Shown here: in pieces, positions 27,897 through 35,866 of the stretch
How the letters are laid out: every line of letters begins with the position of its first letter
How positions within the stretch are numbered: the stretch's first letter is position 1
From: Cognatundibacterium rugosum
GTDB lineage: Bacteria; Pseudomonadota; Gammaproteobacteria; Burkholderiales; Burkholderiaceae_D
Direction: 5' to 3'
Length of the DNA: 64,000 bases
Assembly (NCBI RefSeq): GCF_014284365.1
Contig: NZ_JACOGG010000004.1
Coordinates: 181,381-245,380 of the forward strand
Notes under the pieces: generated by a model
What the model was told of the DNA's origin: nothing
The model's input: only the letters and a program-made list of their open reading frames with translations
The model's database searches: none
Made by a program: the position numbers and the translations under genes

Positions 27897-29882
27897 ATGA
27901 TGTCTTTCAAAAGAAAATTTGCCGGGCTCAGCCTGACGATCTTAGCAGGTTTGCTGTGTCCGCTGTCGCATGCGGCGAATACGCCGAAAAAAAACCTGGT
28001 CACCGATGATGACCGCTTCATGGCACTGCGTGATGCGGCCTTTCATGATGATGCCAGTGGCGCCGACCAGCATGCCGCGCTGCTTAGCAATTACGATATC
28101 CCCTCTTACGTTGATTACTACCGCTTACGTGCACATCTGAGCAAAGCCAGTAATACCGAATTCCGCGAATTTCTGCAGCAGTATGAAGGCAGTGCAATTG
28201 CCGACCGGCTGCGTAATGACTGGCTGCTGGTTCTGGGACGACGTGGCGAATGGGAACTGTTCGATCAGCAATATCCGCAATTTGTGGTAGCGGATGATAA
28301 CCAATTGCGCTGCTACGCCCTGCTGTCACGCGCCAGTCGCCAGCAAAAAGTCGCGACTGAAGCCAAGGCCTTATTGAACTCACCCAAAGACTATGGCGAA
28401 GGCTGCTACAGCCTGGTCAATGCGCTGGCTGCCAATGGCCAGTTCAGCCAGACCGATTTGTGGGATCAGTTAAGAATGGCCGGTGAATATGGCGCCATGC
28501 CACTGGCCCAGCGCCTGGGTAAATTGCTGGAACTGCAGGAAAAGAAAATCAGCGAAGTACTGGAAAAACCCGCTGCGCTGCTCAAAAAGGGCCCCGATGG
28601 GACAAAAGCCGGTAAGGAATTATTCATCATCGCACTCGGGCGCGCAGCCAAATCCGATCCCGAAGATGCAGCTGAAAAATTATCCCGCTACAGTGCCAAA
28701 CTGAATGAGACAGAACGCGCAAATGGCTGGGCGCAAATCGCTTTGCAATCGGCGTTGAAACTGGAACCGGAAGCACTCGGTTATTGGGTACGCGCTGAAG
28801 CCGCACGCTTTAGCCAGGAAGCCTATCAGTGGCGGGCGCGCACCGCGCTGCGTGAAGGTGACTGGAAACTGGTGAAGAATGCGATCCTGGCGATGCCCGC
28901 CAATCTGCGCAATGAACCAGCCTGGATCTATTGGCTGGGCCGTGCACTGAAAGCAGAAGGCAAGCAGGACGAGGCGCGCCAGCTATTCAATGGCATCGCC
29001 GATCAGATACATTTTTACGGCCAGTTAGCGAGTGAAGAAAATGGCCGTAAAATCGGTATCCCGCCTGGCAATAAACCTGTCAGCGCCGAGGAAGTCGCGG
29101 CCATGGAAAAAAATCCTAACCTGCAAAGAGCGCTACGCTTTTATGCGATGAATCTGCGGTTAGAAGGCACGCGTGAATGGAATTGGGAATTGCGCAAAAT
29201 GAATGAGCGCCAAACCCTGGCTGCGGCGGAACTGGCGCGCAAAAACAATCTGCTCGACCGCATGGTCAATACCTCAGACCGTACCCGTGGTGAGCTCGAT
29301 TTCAGCCAGCGCTACCCGACGCCATTTAATGACAGCATGTACAAAATGACGCAGGCACTGGGACTGGACATGGCCTGGGTATATGGCCTGATACGTCAGG
29401 AATCGCGCTTTGTGATGCAGGCAAAATCGCATGTAGGTGCCTCCGGTTTGATGCAGGTAATGCCCTCCACCGCACGCTATGTGGCAAAGAAAATAGGATT
29501 AGGCAATTTCGTGCCTGAGCAGGTCAATGATATCGAGACCAATATCGCGCTCGGCACCAATTATCTGAACATGGTACTGACTGATCTGGGCGGTTCGCAG
29601 GCACTGGCTTCTGCGGCTTATAACGCCGGCCCTGGCCGTCCGCGTGCCTGGCGCGCCAAGCTCAGTCATCCGGTCGAAGGGGCGATTTTTACCGAGACCA
29701 TCCCGTTCAATGAAACCCGCGGCTATGTCAAAAACGTATTGTCGAATGCGACCTATTACGCTGCCTTGTTCGAGAAAAAAACGCAATCGCTGAAAGCCCG
29801 TCTGGGTGTAGTCGTACCCAAAGGTATGTCCGCCAGCGATGCCGAATTACCTGATGAAAGCCAACGCAATGCAAGAGACTGA
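27897..29882 (+). CDS. slt: soluble lytic murein transglycosylase
   Basis: 661 residues; a periplasmic enzyme cleaving peptidoglycan with 1,6-anhydro product formation. It has a signal peptide (KFAGLSLTILAGLLCPLSHAA) and a long alpha-superhelical U domain (~35-450). The SLT catalytic domain is near 475-620: the catalytic glutamate in GLIRQESRFVMQAKS, then GASGLMQVMPSTA and SAAYNAGPGRPRAWR. Two adjacent ATGs (27897, 27900) are possible; an upstream in-frame start at 27810 would overlap the divergent gene. Its 3' end overlaps the GST gene. Confidence 0.95.
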   Translation: MMSFKRKFAGLSLTILAGLLCPLSHAANTPKKNLVTDDDRFMALRDAAFHDDASGADQHAALLSNYDIPSYVDYYRLRAHLSKASNTEFREFLQQYEGSAIADRLRNDWLLVLGRRGEWELFDQQYPQFVVADDNQLRCYALLSRASRQQKVATEAKALLNSPKDYGEGCYSLVNALAANGQFSQTDLWDQLRMAGEYGAMPLAQRLGKLLELQEKKISEVLEKPAALLKKGPDGTKAGKELFIIALGRAAKSDPEDAAEKLSRYSAKLNETERANGWAQIALQSALKLEPEALGYWVRAEAARFSQEAYQWRARTALREGDWKLVKNAILAMPANLRNEPAWIYWLGRALKAEGKQDEARQLFNGIADQIHFYGQLASEENGRKIGIPPGNKPVSAEEVAAMEKNPNLQRALRFYAMNLRLEGTREWNWELRKMNERQTLAAAELARKNNLLDRMVNTSDRTRGELDFSQRYPTPFNDSMYKMTQALGLDMAWVYGLIRQESRFVMQAKSHVGASGLMQVMPSTARYVAKKIGLGNFVPEQVNDIETNIALGTNYLNMVLTDLGGSQALASAAYNAGPGRPRAWRAKLSHPVEGAIFTETIPFNETRGYVKNVLSNATYYAALFEKKTQSLKARLGVVVPKGMSASDAELPDESQRNARD

Positions 29883-30588
29883 AATCCACCCTGCCCTCGC
29901 AGCGATCATGCACGATCAGCGCTCTCCGCTGTCACTGGTGATAGGGAATAAAAATTATTCTTCCTGGTCTATGCGCCCCTGGCTGGTGTTAAAAGCCTTT
30001 GGCATTCCTTTTGAGGAAATCCGGGTTCTGCTCGGGCGTCCGGATACCACGGCGCGTATCAGTGAATACTCGCTGGCAGGCAAAGTACCGGTGTTGATCA
30101 GCAAGGACCTGACCGTTTGGGATTCGCTGGCTATTTGTGAATTCCTGGCTGATCAGTATCGCAGTTTGCCCCTGTGGCCGCAGGATGTGGCCGCGCGTGC
30201 GCATGCGCGCAGCATCTGCGCTGAAATGCATTCCGGTTTTTCCTCCTTGCGTTTCGATATGCCGATGAATATCCGCGCTGTATTGCCGGGCAAAGGCCGT
30301 ACCATGGGTGCACAGGCTGACATAGGCCGTATCTGCGAAATTTGGGAAGACTGTCTGGCGCGCTATGGCGCGCATGGCTATCTGTTCGGCGGATTTTCGA
30401 TTGCCGATGCCTATTTCGCGCCAGTCGTGATGCGCTTCCGTAGCTATGAGGTGTCGCTGGCTCCGGCCTTGCAAGCCTATGTAGAACGGGTGATACAGCA
30501 TCCGGCGGTAGCGCTGTGGATACGTGAAGCCGAAGCCGAGCCCGAAGTCTTTCCTGCCCATGATGCACGTTTAGAGAAGTCGCCCTGA
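29869..30588 (+). CDS. glutathione S-transferase family protein
   Basis: About 239 residues. The thioredoxin-fold N-domain reads LVIGNKNYSSWSMRPWLVLKAFGIPFEEI, with the GSH-site serine in NYSSWS, KVPVLI and DSLAICEFLAD. The helical C-domain carries the N-capping FSIADAYFAPV. This resembles YfcF-type GSTs; substrate unknown. The start is uncertain: 29839, 29857, 29869 and 29911 are all possible ATGs overlapping or adjoining the slt end. I chose 29869 for its GAAAG motif. It overlaps cca by one base (TGATG). Confidence 0.85.
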   Translation: MQETEIHPALAAIMHDQRSPLSLVIGNKNYSSWSMRPWLVLKAFGIPFEEIRVLLGRPDTTARISEYSLAGKVPVLISKDLTVWDSLAICEFLADQYRSLPLWPQDVAARAHARSICAEMHSGFSSLRFDMPMNIRAVLPGKGRTMGAQADIGRICEIWEDCLARYGAHGYLFGGFSIADAYFAPVVMRFRSYEVSLAPALQAYVERVIQHPAVALWIREAEAEPEVFPAHDARLEKSP

Positions 30589-31859
30589 TGAAGATTTATG
30601 AAGTGGGTGGTGCAGTGCGTGACCGTTTGCTTGGTCTGGCTGTGCAAGACCATGATTATGTGGTGGTAGGCAGCACGCCGGAACAAATGCTGGCGGCAGG
30701 TTTTCAGCCGGTAGGCAAGGATTTTCCGGTATTTTTGCATCCGAAAACCCATGAAGAATATGCGCTGGCCCGCACGGAAAGAAAAACCGCTGCAGGCTAC
30801 AAAGGCTTTGTATTTCATACCGATGCCGAGGTCACGCTGGAACAGGATCTGATACGGCGCGACCTGACTGTCAATGCGATGGCGCGCGACAGCGATGGTC
30901 ACATCATCGATCCGTTTGGCGGTCAGCAGGATTTACAGGCTGGCGTCTTCCGCCATGTCTCAGCAGCGTTTTCTGAAGACCCGGTACGCATACTGCGGGT
31001 AGCACGTTTTGCGGCGCGTTTTTCGCAGCCACCACGGGTATTTCAGGTCGCAGCAGAAACGAATGCGCTGATGCGCACTATGGTGGATGCGGGTGAAGTC
31101 GATGCCTTGGTGCCGGAACGGGTGTGGCAGGAAATTGCACGCGGCCTCATGGAGGCTGTTCCTTCGCGCATGTTTGCTGTGTTACGTGAATGCGGTGCCT
31201 TGCAGCGCCTGCTACCGGAACTCGATGTGCTGTGGGGCGTGCCGCAACCGCCACAACATCATCCGGAAATCGACACTGGCGTCCATGTGATGCTGGTGGT
31301 CGATTACGCCGCTCAGCAAGGCTATACACTGCCGGTCAGACTGGCGGCTTTACTGCATGATCTGGGCAAAGGCCAGACTGATCCTGCACTGTGGCCACGT
31401 CATCATGGGCACGAAGCACGCAGTGTGGAACTGGTCCAGGCAATTTGTCAGCGCCTGCGGGTTCCGGGCGATTGCCGTGATCTGGCTGTGATGACGGCAC
31501 GCGACCACGGCAATGTGGGCAGAGCACTGGAAATGCGCAGTGCCAGCCTGGTCGATCTGCTAATGCGCAATGATGCTTTCCGTAAGCCGGAACGTTTTCT
31601 GGAATTTCTGCTGGCCGCGGAATGCGACCATTTTGGCCGCACAGGCTTTGAGCAAGTTCCTTTCCCGCAAACCGACTTCCTGCGCGCAGTGCTGCAGGCA
31701 GCGCGCCAGGTCAATGCCGGGGCCATTGCCGCACAGTGTGCTGAGCATCCGGCGCAGATACCGGAAGCGGTACGCAGCGCGCGCATCGCCGCCGTACGTG
31801 CCTTGCGTGCTGAGCTTGCTGACGGTGCTGAATCTGCTGAAGCTACTGAGAAAAAATAA
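30588..31859 (+). CDS. cca: multifunctional CCA-adding tRNA nucleotidyltransferase with HD domain
   Basis: 423 residues; adds or repairs the 3' CCA of tRNAs. The class II nucleotidyltransferase head has YEVGGAVRDRLLG and the metal-binding DHDYVVVG (Asp21, Asp23), with RRDLTVNAMA as the nucleotide-recognition region. The C-terminal HD domain (LAALLHDLGKG, with HHGHEARS) matches the E. coli-type enzyme having 2',3'-cyclic phosphodiesterase activity. Translation is coupled to the GST gene. Confidence 0.96.
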   Translation: MKIYEVGGAVRDRLLGLAVQDHDYVVVGSTPEQMLAAGFQPVGKDFPVFLHPKTHEEYALARTERKTAAGYKGFVFHTDAEVTLEQDLIRRDLTVNAMARDSDGHIIDPFGGQQDLQAGVFRHVSAAFSEDPVRILRVARFAARFSQPPRVFQVAAETNALMRTMVDAGEVDALVPERVWQEIARGLMEAVPSRMFAVLRECGALQRLLPELDVLWGVPQPPQHHPEIDTGVHVMLVVDYAAQQGYTLPVRLAALLHDLGKGQTDPALWPRHHGHEARSVELVQAICQRLRVPGDCRDLAVMTARDHGNVGRALEMRSASLVDLLMRNDAFRKPERFLEFLLAAECDHFGRTGFEQVPFPQTDFLRAVLQAARQVNAGAIAAQCAEHPAQIPEAVRSARIAAVRALRAELADGAESAEATEKK

Positions 31860-32010
31860 GCAAAAACCAAAGTCCGCATGAAATAAGGCACGCAGCCGTT
31901 TTTCGAGCCAGCGGCCGCAGCGGATATAGGTCTTCCGTTTTTCACTGGTCTACCGATAGACAGGGAACAGCGTGTTTGCCCCACAGCAAAAAACAGCCAG
32001 CGGCACGCTG

Positions 32011-32063
32011 ACTCCAGCTATCATGCAGAATAGCTGGAGTTCAGCCGGTTATTGCTCTACAAT
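32011..32063 (+). promoter_or_regulatory. operator-like inverted repeat overlapping the GNAT gene promoter
   Basis: A perfect 10-bp inverted repeat (ACTCCAGCTA/TAGCTGGAGT, 32011-32020 and 32031-32040) has its right arm where the -35 of a TACAAT -10 box (32058-32063) would fall. There is no T-run, so it is not a terminator. A repressor site or a hairpin are both possible. Confidence 0.45.
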
Positions 32064-32102
32064 GGATTGTGCACCGCACCATTTATGCAGTAAGGAGTAG
32101 TC

Positions 32103-32768
32103 ATGCAAGCCTCCGACCTCTATCCCGATCCCTCGTCCGGCCAGCCGGAGTCTAAGTCGCGTCCCGTCATTCATGTCAAGGAATTATCGGAACGCGACCG
32201 GCACCGCATCTTGCGTCATTTCCTGGCTCTGGAAGAAAGCGACCGCCTGCTGCGCTTCGGCACTTATCTGCCAGATGCGATGATAGAAAAATATGTCGAC
32301 GGTATTCATTTCGAACAGGACAAAGTATTCGGCGTGATGAGCCACAGCTTCCGCCTGATCGGTGTCGGTCATCTGGCATTTGCACCACGTACCGAGAAAG
32401 ATGAAGCGACCGACAAAGCCAGGGTCGCCGAATTCGGCGCATCGGTGTCGCAAAACGCGCGTGGCAAAGGCGTAGGCGCCAGATTGTTTGAACGTGGCGC
32501 CATCCATTGCCGCAATGCCGATGTCGATACCCTGTACATGCATTGCCTGTCGTCGAATGCGACCATGATCCATATCGCTAAAAAAGCCGGCATGGAAATC
32601 CATCGTGAATACGGCGAAGCCGACGCCTATCTGAAGCTGTTGCCCGCCAGCCCGGCGAGCGTCTTGATGGAAGCGATGCAAGAACAGGTGGCAGCCCTCG
32701 ATTACACGTTCAAGGCCAATGCAAGGGCTGCGGCCAAATGGCTGCGTCATTTACCTGGCTGGAAATAA
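32103..32768 (+). CDS. GNAT-family N-acetyltransferase
   Basis: 221 residues, preceded by an excellent TAAGGAGTAG ribosome-binding site. The acetyl-CoA loop is NARGKGVGARLFERG, preceded by VAEFGASVS and followed by LSSNATMIHIAKKAGMEI, the usual motif A/B arrangement. The N-terminal ~35 residues are extra and polar. The acceptor is unknown. It stands alone with its own promoter. Confidence 0.85.
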   Translation: MQASDLYPDPSSGQPESKSRPVIHVKELSERDRHRILRHFLALEESDRLLRFGTYLPDAMIEKYVDGIHFEQDKVFGVMSHSFRLIGVGHLAFAPRTEKDEATDKARVAEFGASVSQNARGKGVGARLFERGAIHCRNADVDTLYMHCLSSNATMIHIAKKAGMEIHREYGEADAYLKLLPASPASVLMEAMQEQVAALDYTFKANARAAAKWLRHLPGWK

Positions 32769-32805
32769 GGCACTGCGAAAGCACGACGACTGCACGACGC
32801 GTCGT

Positions 32806-33765
32806 TTAGCCAGCCCCATTCACGGTTTTCAATACCAGACTGGCGCAGAGTAAATCGGCCAGCGCAGTGCCAACAGATTTGAACACGGTAATTTCTTCTG
32901 CGTTGTTCCTTCGTCCCTGTCCGCGACATAATTGCGCTAAATCTGCGGCGATGGCCGATGCCTGAAACTGGCCCTCTGCCATCGGGATTAATAACTCCCC
33001 GGCTTCCCTGAGTACATTTTCCCGCGAATCGACACAGACGCGCGCACGGGTAATCAATGCAGTATCACATTCACGCCGGTCCGGACTGTGATTGCCCAGC
33101 ATATCCACATGACAGCCAGGCGCAATCTGCGCACCCGCCAGCAAAGGTGTGGCAGAACCGGTAGCCGCCACAATGATGTCGGCCTCCGCCGTCACTTGCG
33201 GCAGCTCGCTGACGGCCTGTATCTGCAATGCAGGATAGGCGCTGGCGGTTTCCGCCCGACACTGATCGGCTACCGCCTGCGCCTTAGCGATATCCCTTCC
33301 CCACACCGATATGCGGCGCAACGCGTGCTGACTCAGATGCGCGTGCAGCAGCGGTAAAGCGAGACGACCCGTTCCCAGCAATAGCAAATGCTGTGCGTCA
33401 GGCCGAGCCAAATAGCGTGCCGCCAGCGCTGATACCGCAGCGGTGCGCCAGTAAGTCACGCTGGTACCATCGACCATCGCCAGCGGAACACCATCTGCAC
33501 GCCGGAACAACAGTATTTTGGCAAACACGGTGGGCAACTGATTTTCTGCATTATCCGGAAAATAAGTGAAGGCCTTCATCCCGATCAAGTCTTCATTCCA
33601 TGCGGGCAGCAGCGCAAAACCCTCATGCCTGTGCGCTTGCTCAGACAGGCGATAGACCTGACGCGGCGGCATATTGAAATCCCGACTGAAGCCCTGCTCC
33701 AGCGCATCTATCAGACGTGGGAAATCCAGCGCCTGGCTGACTTGTGCTGCATCGATAATCTGCAT
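32806..33765 (-). CDS. ornithine cyclodeaminase/mu-crystallin family protein
   Basis: About 319 residues from the ATG at 33765 (an ATG at 33783 is also possible). The NAD(P)-binding motif LLLGTGRLALPLLHA follows MVDGTSVTYWRTAAVSALAARYL, characteristic of the OCD/mu-crystallin fold. DIIVAATGSATPLL and HVDMLGNHSPDRRECD are also family motifs. Members include ornithine cyclodeaminase, 1-pyrroline-2-carboxylate reductase and alanine dehydrogenase, and sequence alone does not choose among them. It follows the Lrp gene on the same strand by about 53 bp, so it may be that regulator's target. Confidence 0.8.
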   Translation of the reverse strand: MQIIDAAQVSQALDFPRLIDALEQGFSRDFNMPPRQVYRLSEQAHRHEGFALLPAWNEDLIGMKAFTYFPDNAENQLPTVFAKILLFRRADGVPLAMVDGTSVTYWRTAAVSALAARYLARPDAQHLLLLGTGRLALPLLHAHLSQHALRRISVWGRDIAKAQAVADQCRAETASAYPALQIQAVSELPQVTAEADIIVAATGSATPLLAGAQIAPGCHVDMLGNHSPDRRECDTALITRARVCVDSRENVLREAGELLIPMAEGQFQASAIAADLAQLCRGQGRRNNAEEITVFKSVGTALADLLCASLVLKTVNGAG

Positions 33766-33818
33766 AGTGGCTCTGTGCTCCATGTTGAGTGATCAGTAGT
33801 AAGAATGAGACCGGCCGC

Positions 33819-34316
33819 TTATCCTGCCACCGGCAAGGCCGTGGTTTCTTTAATCTGTTGCAGCGCGAAGCTGGACTTCACATCCAGCACCGCCGGATGG
33901 CGCAGCAAGGTCTCCATCATAAAGCGGGAAAAGTGATCCATGTCCTCGACATGCACCCGTAACAAATAGTCCATTTCACCGGTCATCGCATAACATGCGA
34001 CCACTTCTGGCCATTGCGCGACCGATGCCGAAAAATCCTCGCGCGGCGAACGCGAAGCCCCCTTGCCCGGCTGATCGCTATGCTTTTCCAGCCTCACGTT
34101 CACATAGGCGAGCAAGCCGAGACCGATCTTGGCCGGTTCCAGCAACGCCACGTATTTGCGTATCACACCACTGTCTTCCAGCCGCTTAATACGGCGCAGA
34201 CATGGGGACGGCGATAAGTTAATCCGCTCTGCCACTTCCTGATTGGTCAGCCGTCCATCCGCCTGCAGTATCGCCAGAATTTTTCTGTCGATTTTATCCA
34301 GCACTAACTCTGTCAT
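33819..34316 (-). CDS. Lrp/AsnC-family transcriptional regulator (next to hpd)
   Basis: 165 residues from the ATG at 34316 (MTELVLDKIDRKIL). The N-terminal helix-turn-helix reads LQADGRLTNQEVAERINLSPSPCLRRIKRLEDSGVI. The C-terminal RAM domain contains GEMDYLLRVHVEDMDHFSRF, where amino acid effectors bind. It is divergent from hpd and upstream of the OCD-family gene, so it probably controls aromatic amino acid breakdown, itself, or both. A near-palindromic AT-rich site lies 27 bp upstream. Confidence 0.9.
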   Translation of the reverse strand: MTELVLDKIDRKILAILQADGRLTNQEVAERINLSPSPCLRRIKRLEDSGVIRKYVALLEPAKIGLGLLAYVNVRLEKHSDQPGKGASRSPREDFSASVAQWPEVVACYAMTGEMDYLLRVHVEDMDHFSRFMMETLLRHPAVLDVKSSFALQQIKETTALPVAG

Positions 34317-34342
34317 GATTTGCCAAGGATTAATTGATATGA

Positions 34343-34359
34343 GCAATATTATTGCGCAA
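34343..34359. promoter_or_regulatory. dyad symmetry in the lrp-hpd intergenic region (putative Lrp site)
   Basis: GCAATA-T-TATTGC is a perfect 6-bp dyad, overlapped by the palindrome TTGCGCAA (34352-34359). It sits 27 bp before the lrp start, a typical autoregulatory position for AsnC-family proteins. Confidence 0.5.
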
Positions 34360-34409
34360 TTTCAGCTAGCTTTGGATAAATTTGGAATTTTATGGCGCGT
34401 TTTGCAGAC

Positions 34410-34435
34410 TATACTGTGAGTTTGATCTGCATCAA
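34410..34435 (+). promoter_or_regulatory. hpd promoter with a perfect FNR/ANR box at the predicted start site
   Basis: TATACT (34410-34415) is a candidate -10. TTGAT-CTGC-ATCAA (34422-34435) is an exact match to the FNR half-site pair and would lie from about +1 onward, a position expected to repress. The ATG of hpd is 122 bp downstream. The box is directly seen; the promoter and effect are inferred. Confidence 0.55.
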
Positions 34436-34556
34436 AAAGCATCCGGAAACGGACATTGATACAGCCATAAAGACTGATGCAAGCCTGCAATTATCTGGCT
34501 CACTGGCCGCAGGCGACATCGGTTCTACATTCGATGATTTGACACAGGAGACAAGC

Positions 34557-35672
34557 ATGACCTTCCAGACTTGGGATAACCCGATGGGTACCGATGGGTT
34601 TGAATTCGTAGAATACGCCGCACCGGATCCAAAAGCCATGGGCGAGCTGTTTATCAGCATGGGCTTTACCGCTATCGCCAAACACCGCACTAAGGATGTC
34701 ACGCTGTATCGTCAAGGCGATGTGAACTTCATCATCAATGCAGAACCTGACTCTTTTGCACAAAAATTTGCGCGCAAACATGGTCCTTGCGTATGCGCCT
34801 TCGCGTTCCGCGTGAAAGACGCGAATGCGGCTTACAAACGTGCACTCGATCTGGGCGCATGGGGCTTTGATAACAAAACCGGCCCGATGGAACTGAATAT
34901 TCCTGCCATCAAAGGTATCGGTGATTCCCTGATTTATTTCGTTGACCGCTGGCATGGTAAAGATGGCGCTGAGCCTGGTTCTATCGGTAACATCAGCATT
35001 TATGATGCGGACTTCGTCGCTATTCCTGGCGTCGCGCCAAATCCAGTCGGCAATGGCCTGACCTATATCGACCATCTGACCCACAATGTGTATCGTGGCC
35101 GTATGAAGGAATGGGCGGACTTCTATGAAACCCTGTTTAACTTCCGTGAAATCCGTTACTTCGATATCGCTGGCAAGCATACTGGTCTGAAGTCTAAAGC
35201 CATGACTTCTCCTTGCGGCAAAATCCGCATCCCTATCAATGAATCATCCGATGACAAATCCCAGATCGCAGAATATCTGGACCTGTATCACGGCGAAGGC
35301 GTGCAGCATATCGCGATGGGCACCGACAATGTCTACAAAACCGTGGCCGATATGAAAGCAGCCGGTGTCTCTTTCCAGGATACGATAGAAACGTATTATG
35401 ATCTGGTCGACCGCCGCTTGCCTGGCCATGGCGAAAACCTGGAAGAATTGCGCAAACTGCGCGTCCTGATCGACGGTAAGAGCACAGAAACGTCACGTGA
35501 ATTGCTGCTGCAAATTTTCACAACTACCGTCATCGGCCCGATCTTCTTTGAAATCATCCAGCGCAAAGGCGACCAGGGCTTTGGCGAAGGTAACTTCCGC
35601 GCCCTGTTTGAATCCATAGAACTGGATCAGATACGCCGTGGTGTACTGAAAGATGAGAAAGCAAGCGTATAA
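34557..35672 (+). CDS. hpd: 4-hydroxyphenylpyruvate dioxygenase
   Basis: 371 residues from the ATG at 34557, which has a CAGGAGAC ribosome-binding site; the longer reading from 34392 runs through the promoter and is rejected. Oxygen-dependent conversion of 4-hydroxyphenylpyruvate to homogentisate in tyrosine breakdown. Fe(II) ligands are the histidine in YIDHLTHNVYRG, the histidine in GEGVQHIAMGT and the glutamate in the C-terminal FRALFESIE. The duplicated VOC fold and C-terminal GNFRALFESIE...RRGVL are intact. phhA follows 195 bp downstream behind a terminator and repeat copy C. Confidence 0.97.
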   Translation: MTFQTWDNPMGTDGFEFVEYAAPDPKAMGELFISMGFTAIAKHRTKDVTLYRQGDVNFIINAEPDSFAQKFARKHGPCVCAFAFRVKDANAAYKRALDLGAWGFDNKTGPMELNIPAIKGIGDSLIYFVDRWHGKDGAEPGSIGNISIYDADFVAIPGVAPNPVGNGLTYIDHLTHNVYRGRMKEWADFYETLFNFREIRYFDIAGKHTGLKSKAMTSPCGKIRIPINESSDDKSQIAEYLDLYHGEGVQHIAMGTDNVYKTVADMKAAGVSFQDTIETYYDLVDRRLPGHGENLEELRKLRVLIDGKSTETSRELLLQIFTTTVIGPIFFEIIQRKGDQGFGEGNFRALFESIELDQIRRGVLKDEKASV

Positions 35673-35700
35673 GCTTGCTAGACGAATGTGAGACTCCAAC

Positions 35701-35733
35701 AAAAGGCCGACACGTTGTATGTCGGCCTTTTGT
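35701..35733 (+). terminator. rho-independent terminator after hpd
   Basis: AAAAGGCCGACA/TGTCGGCCTTTT, a 12-bp perfect stem with a 7-nt loop. It ends hpd transcription before repeat copy C, so phhA needs its own start. Confidence 0.92.
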
Positions 35734-35749
35734 CTAAAAAAGATCAACA

Positions 35750-35849
35750 GGACTGACGCAAAACCGCCCCAGCGGCGTTATAGCTCCTTGTCGTACTATG
35801 CGTACTGCCTGCGTCGCTATGCCTTGCTGGGACAATTTTGCGTAAGTCC
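35750..35849 (+). repeat. dispersed ~100-bp palindromic repeat, copy C
   Basis: The best-preserved copy: GGACTGACGCAAAACCGC at the left and ATTTTGCGTAAGTCC at the right are complementary over about 13 of 14 terminal bases. Inner arms CCCAGC..GC.TATAGC and GCTATGCC..GCTGGG also pair imperfectly. It fills the gap between the hpd terminator and phhA and ends 17 bp before the phhA ATG. Confidence 0.9.
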
Positions 35850-35866
35850 TAATAAAAATATTGGAT

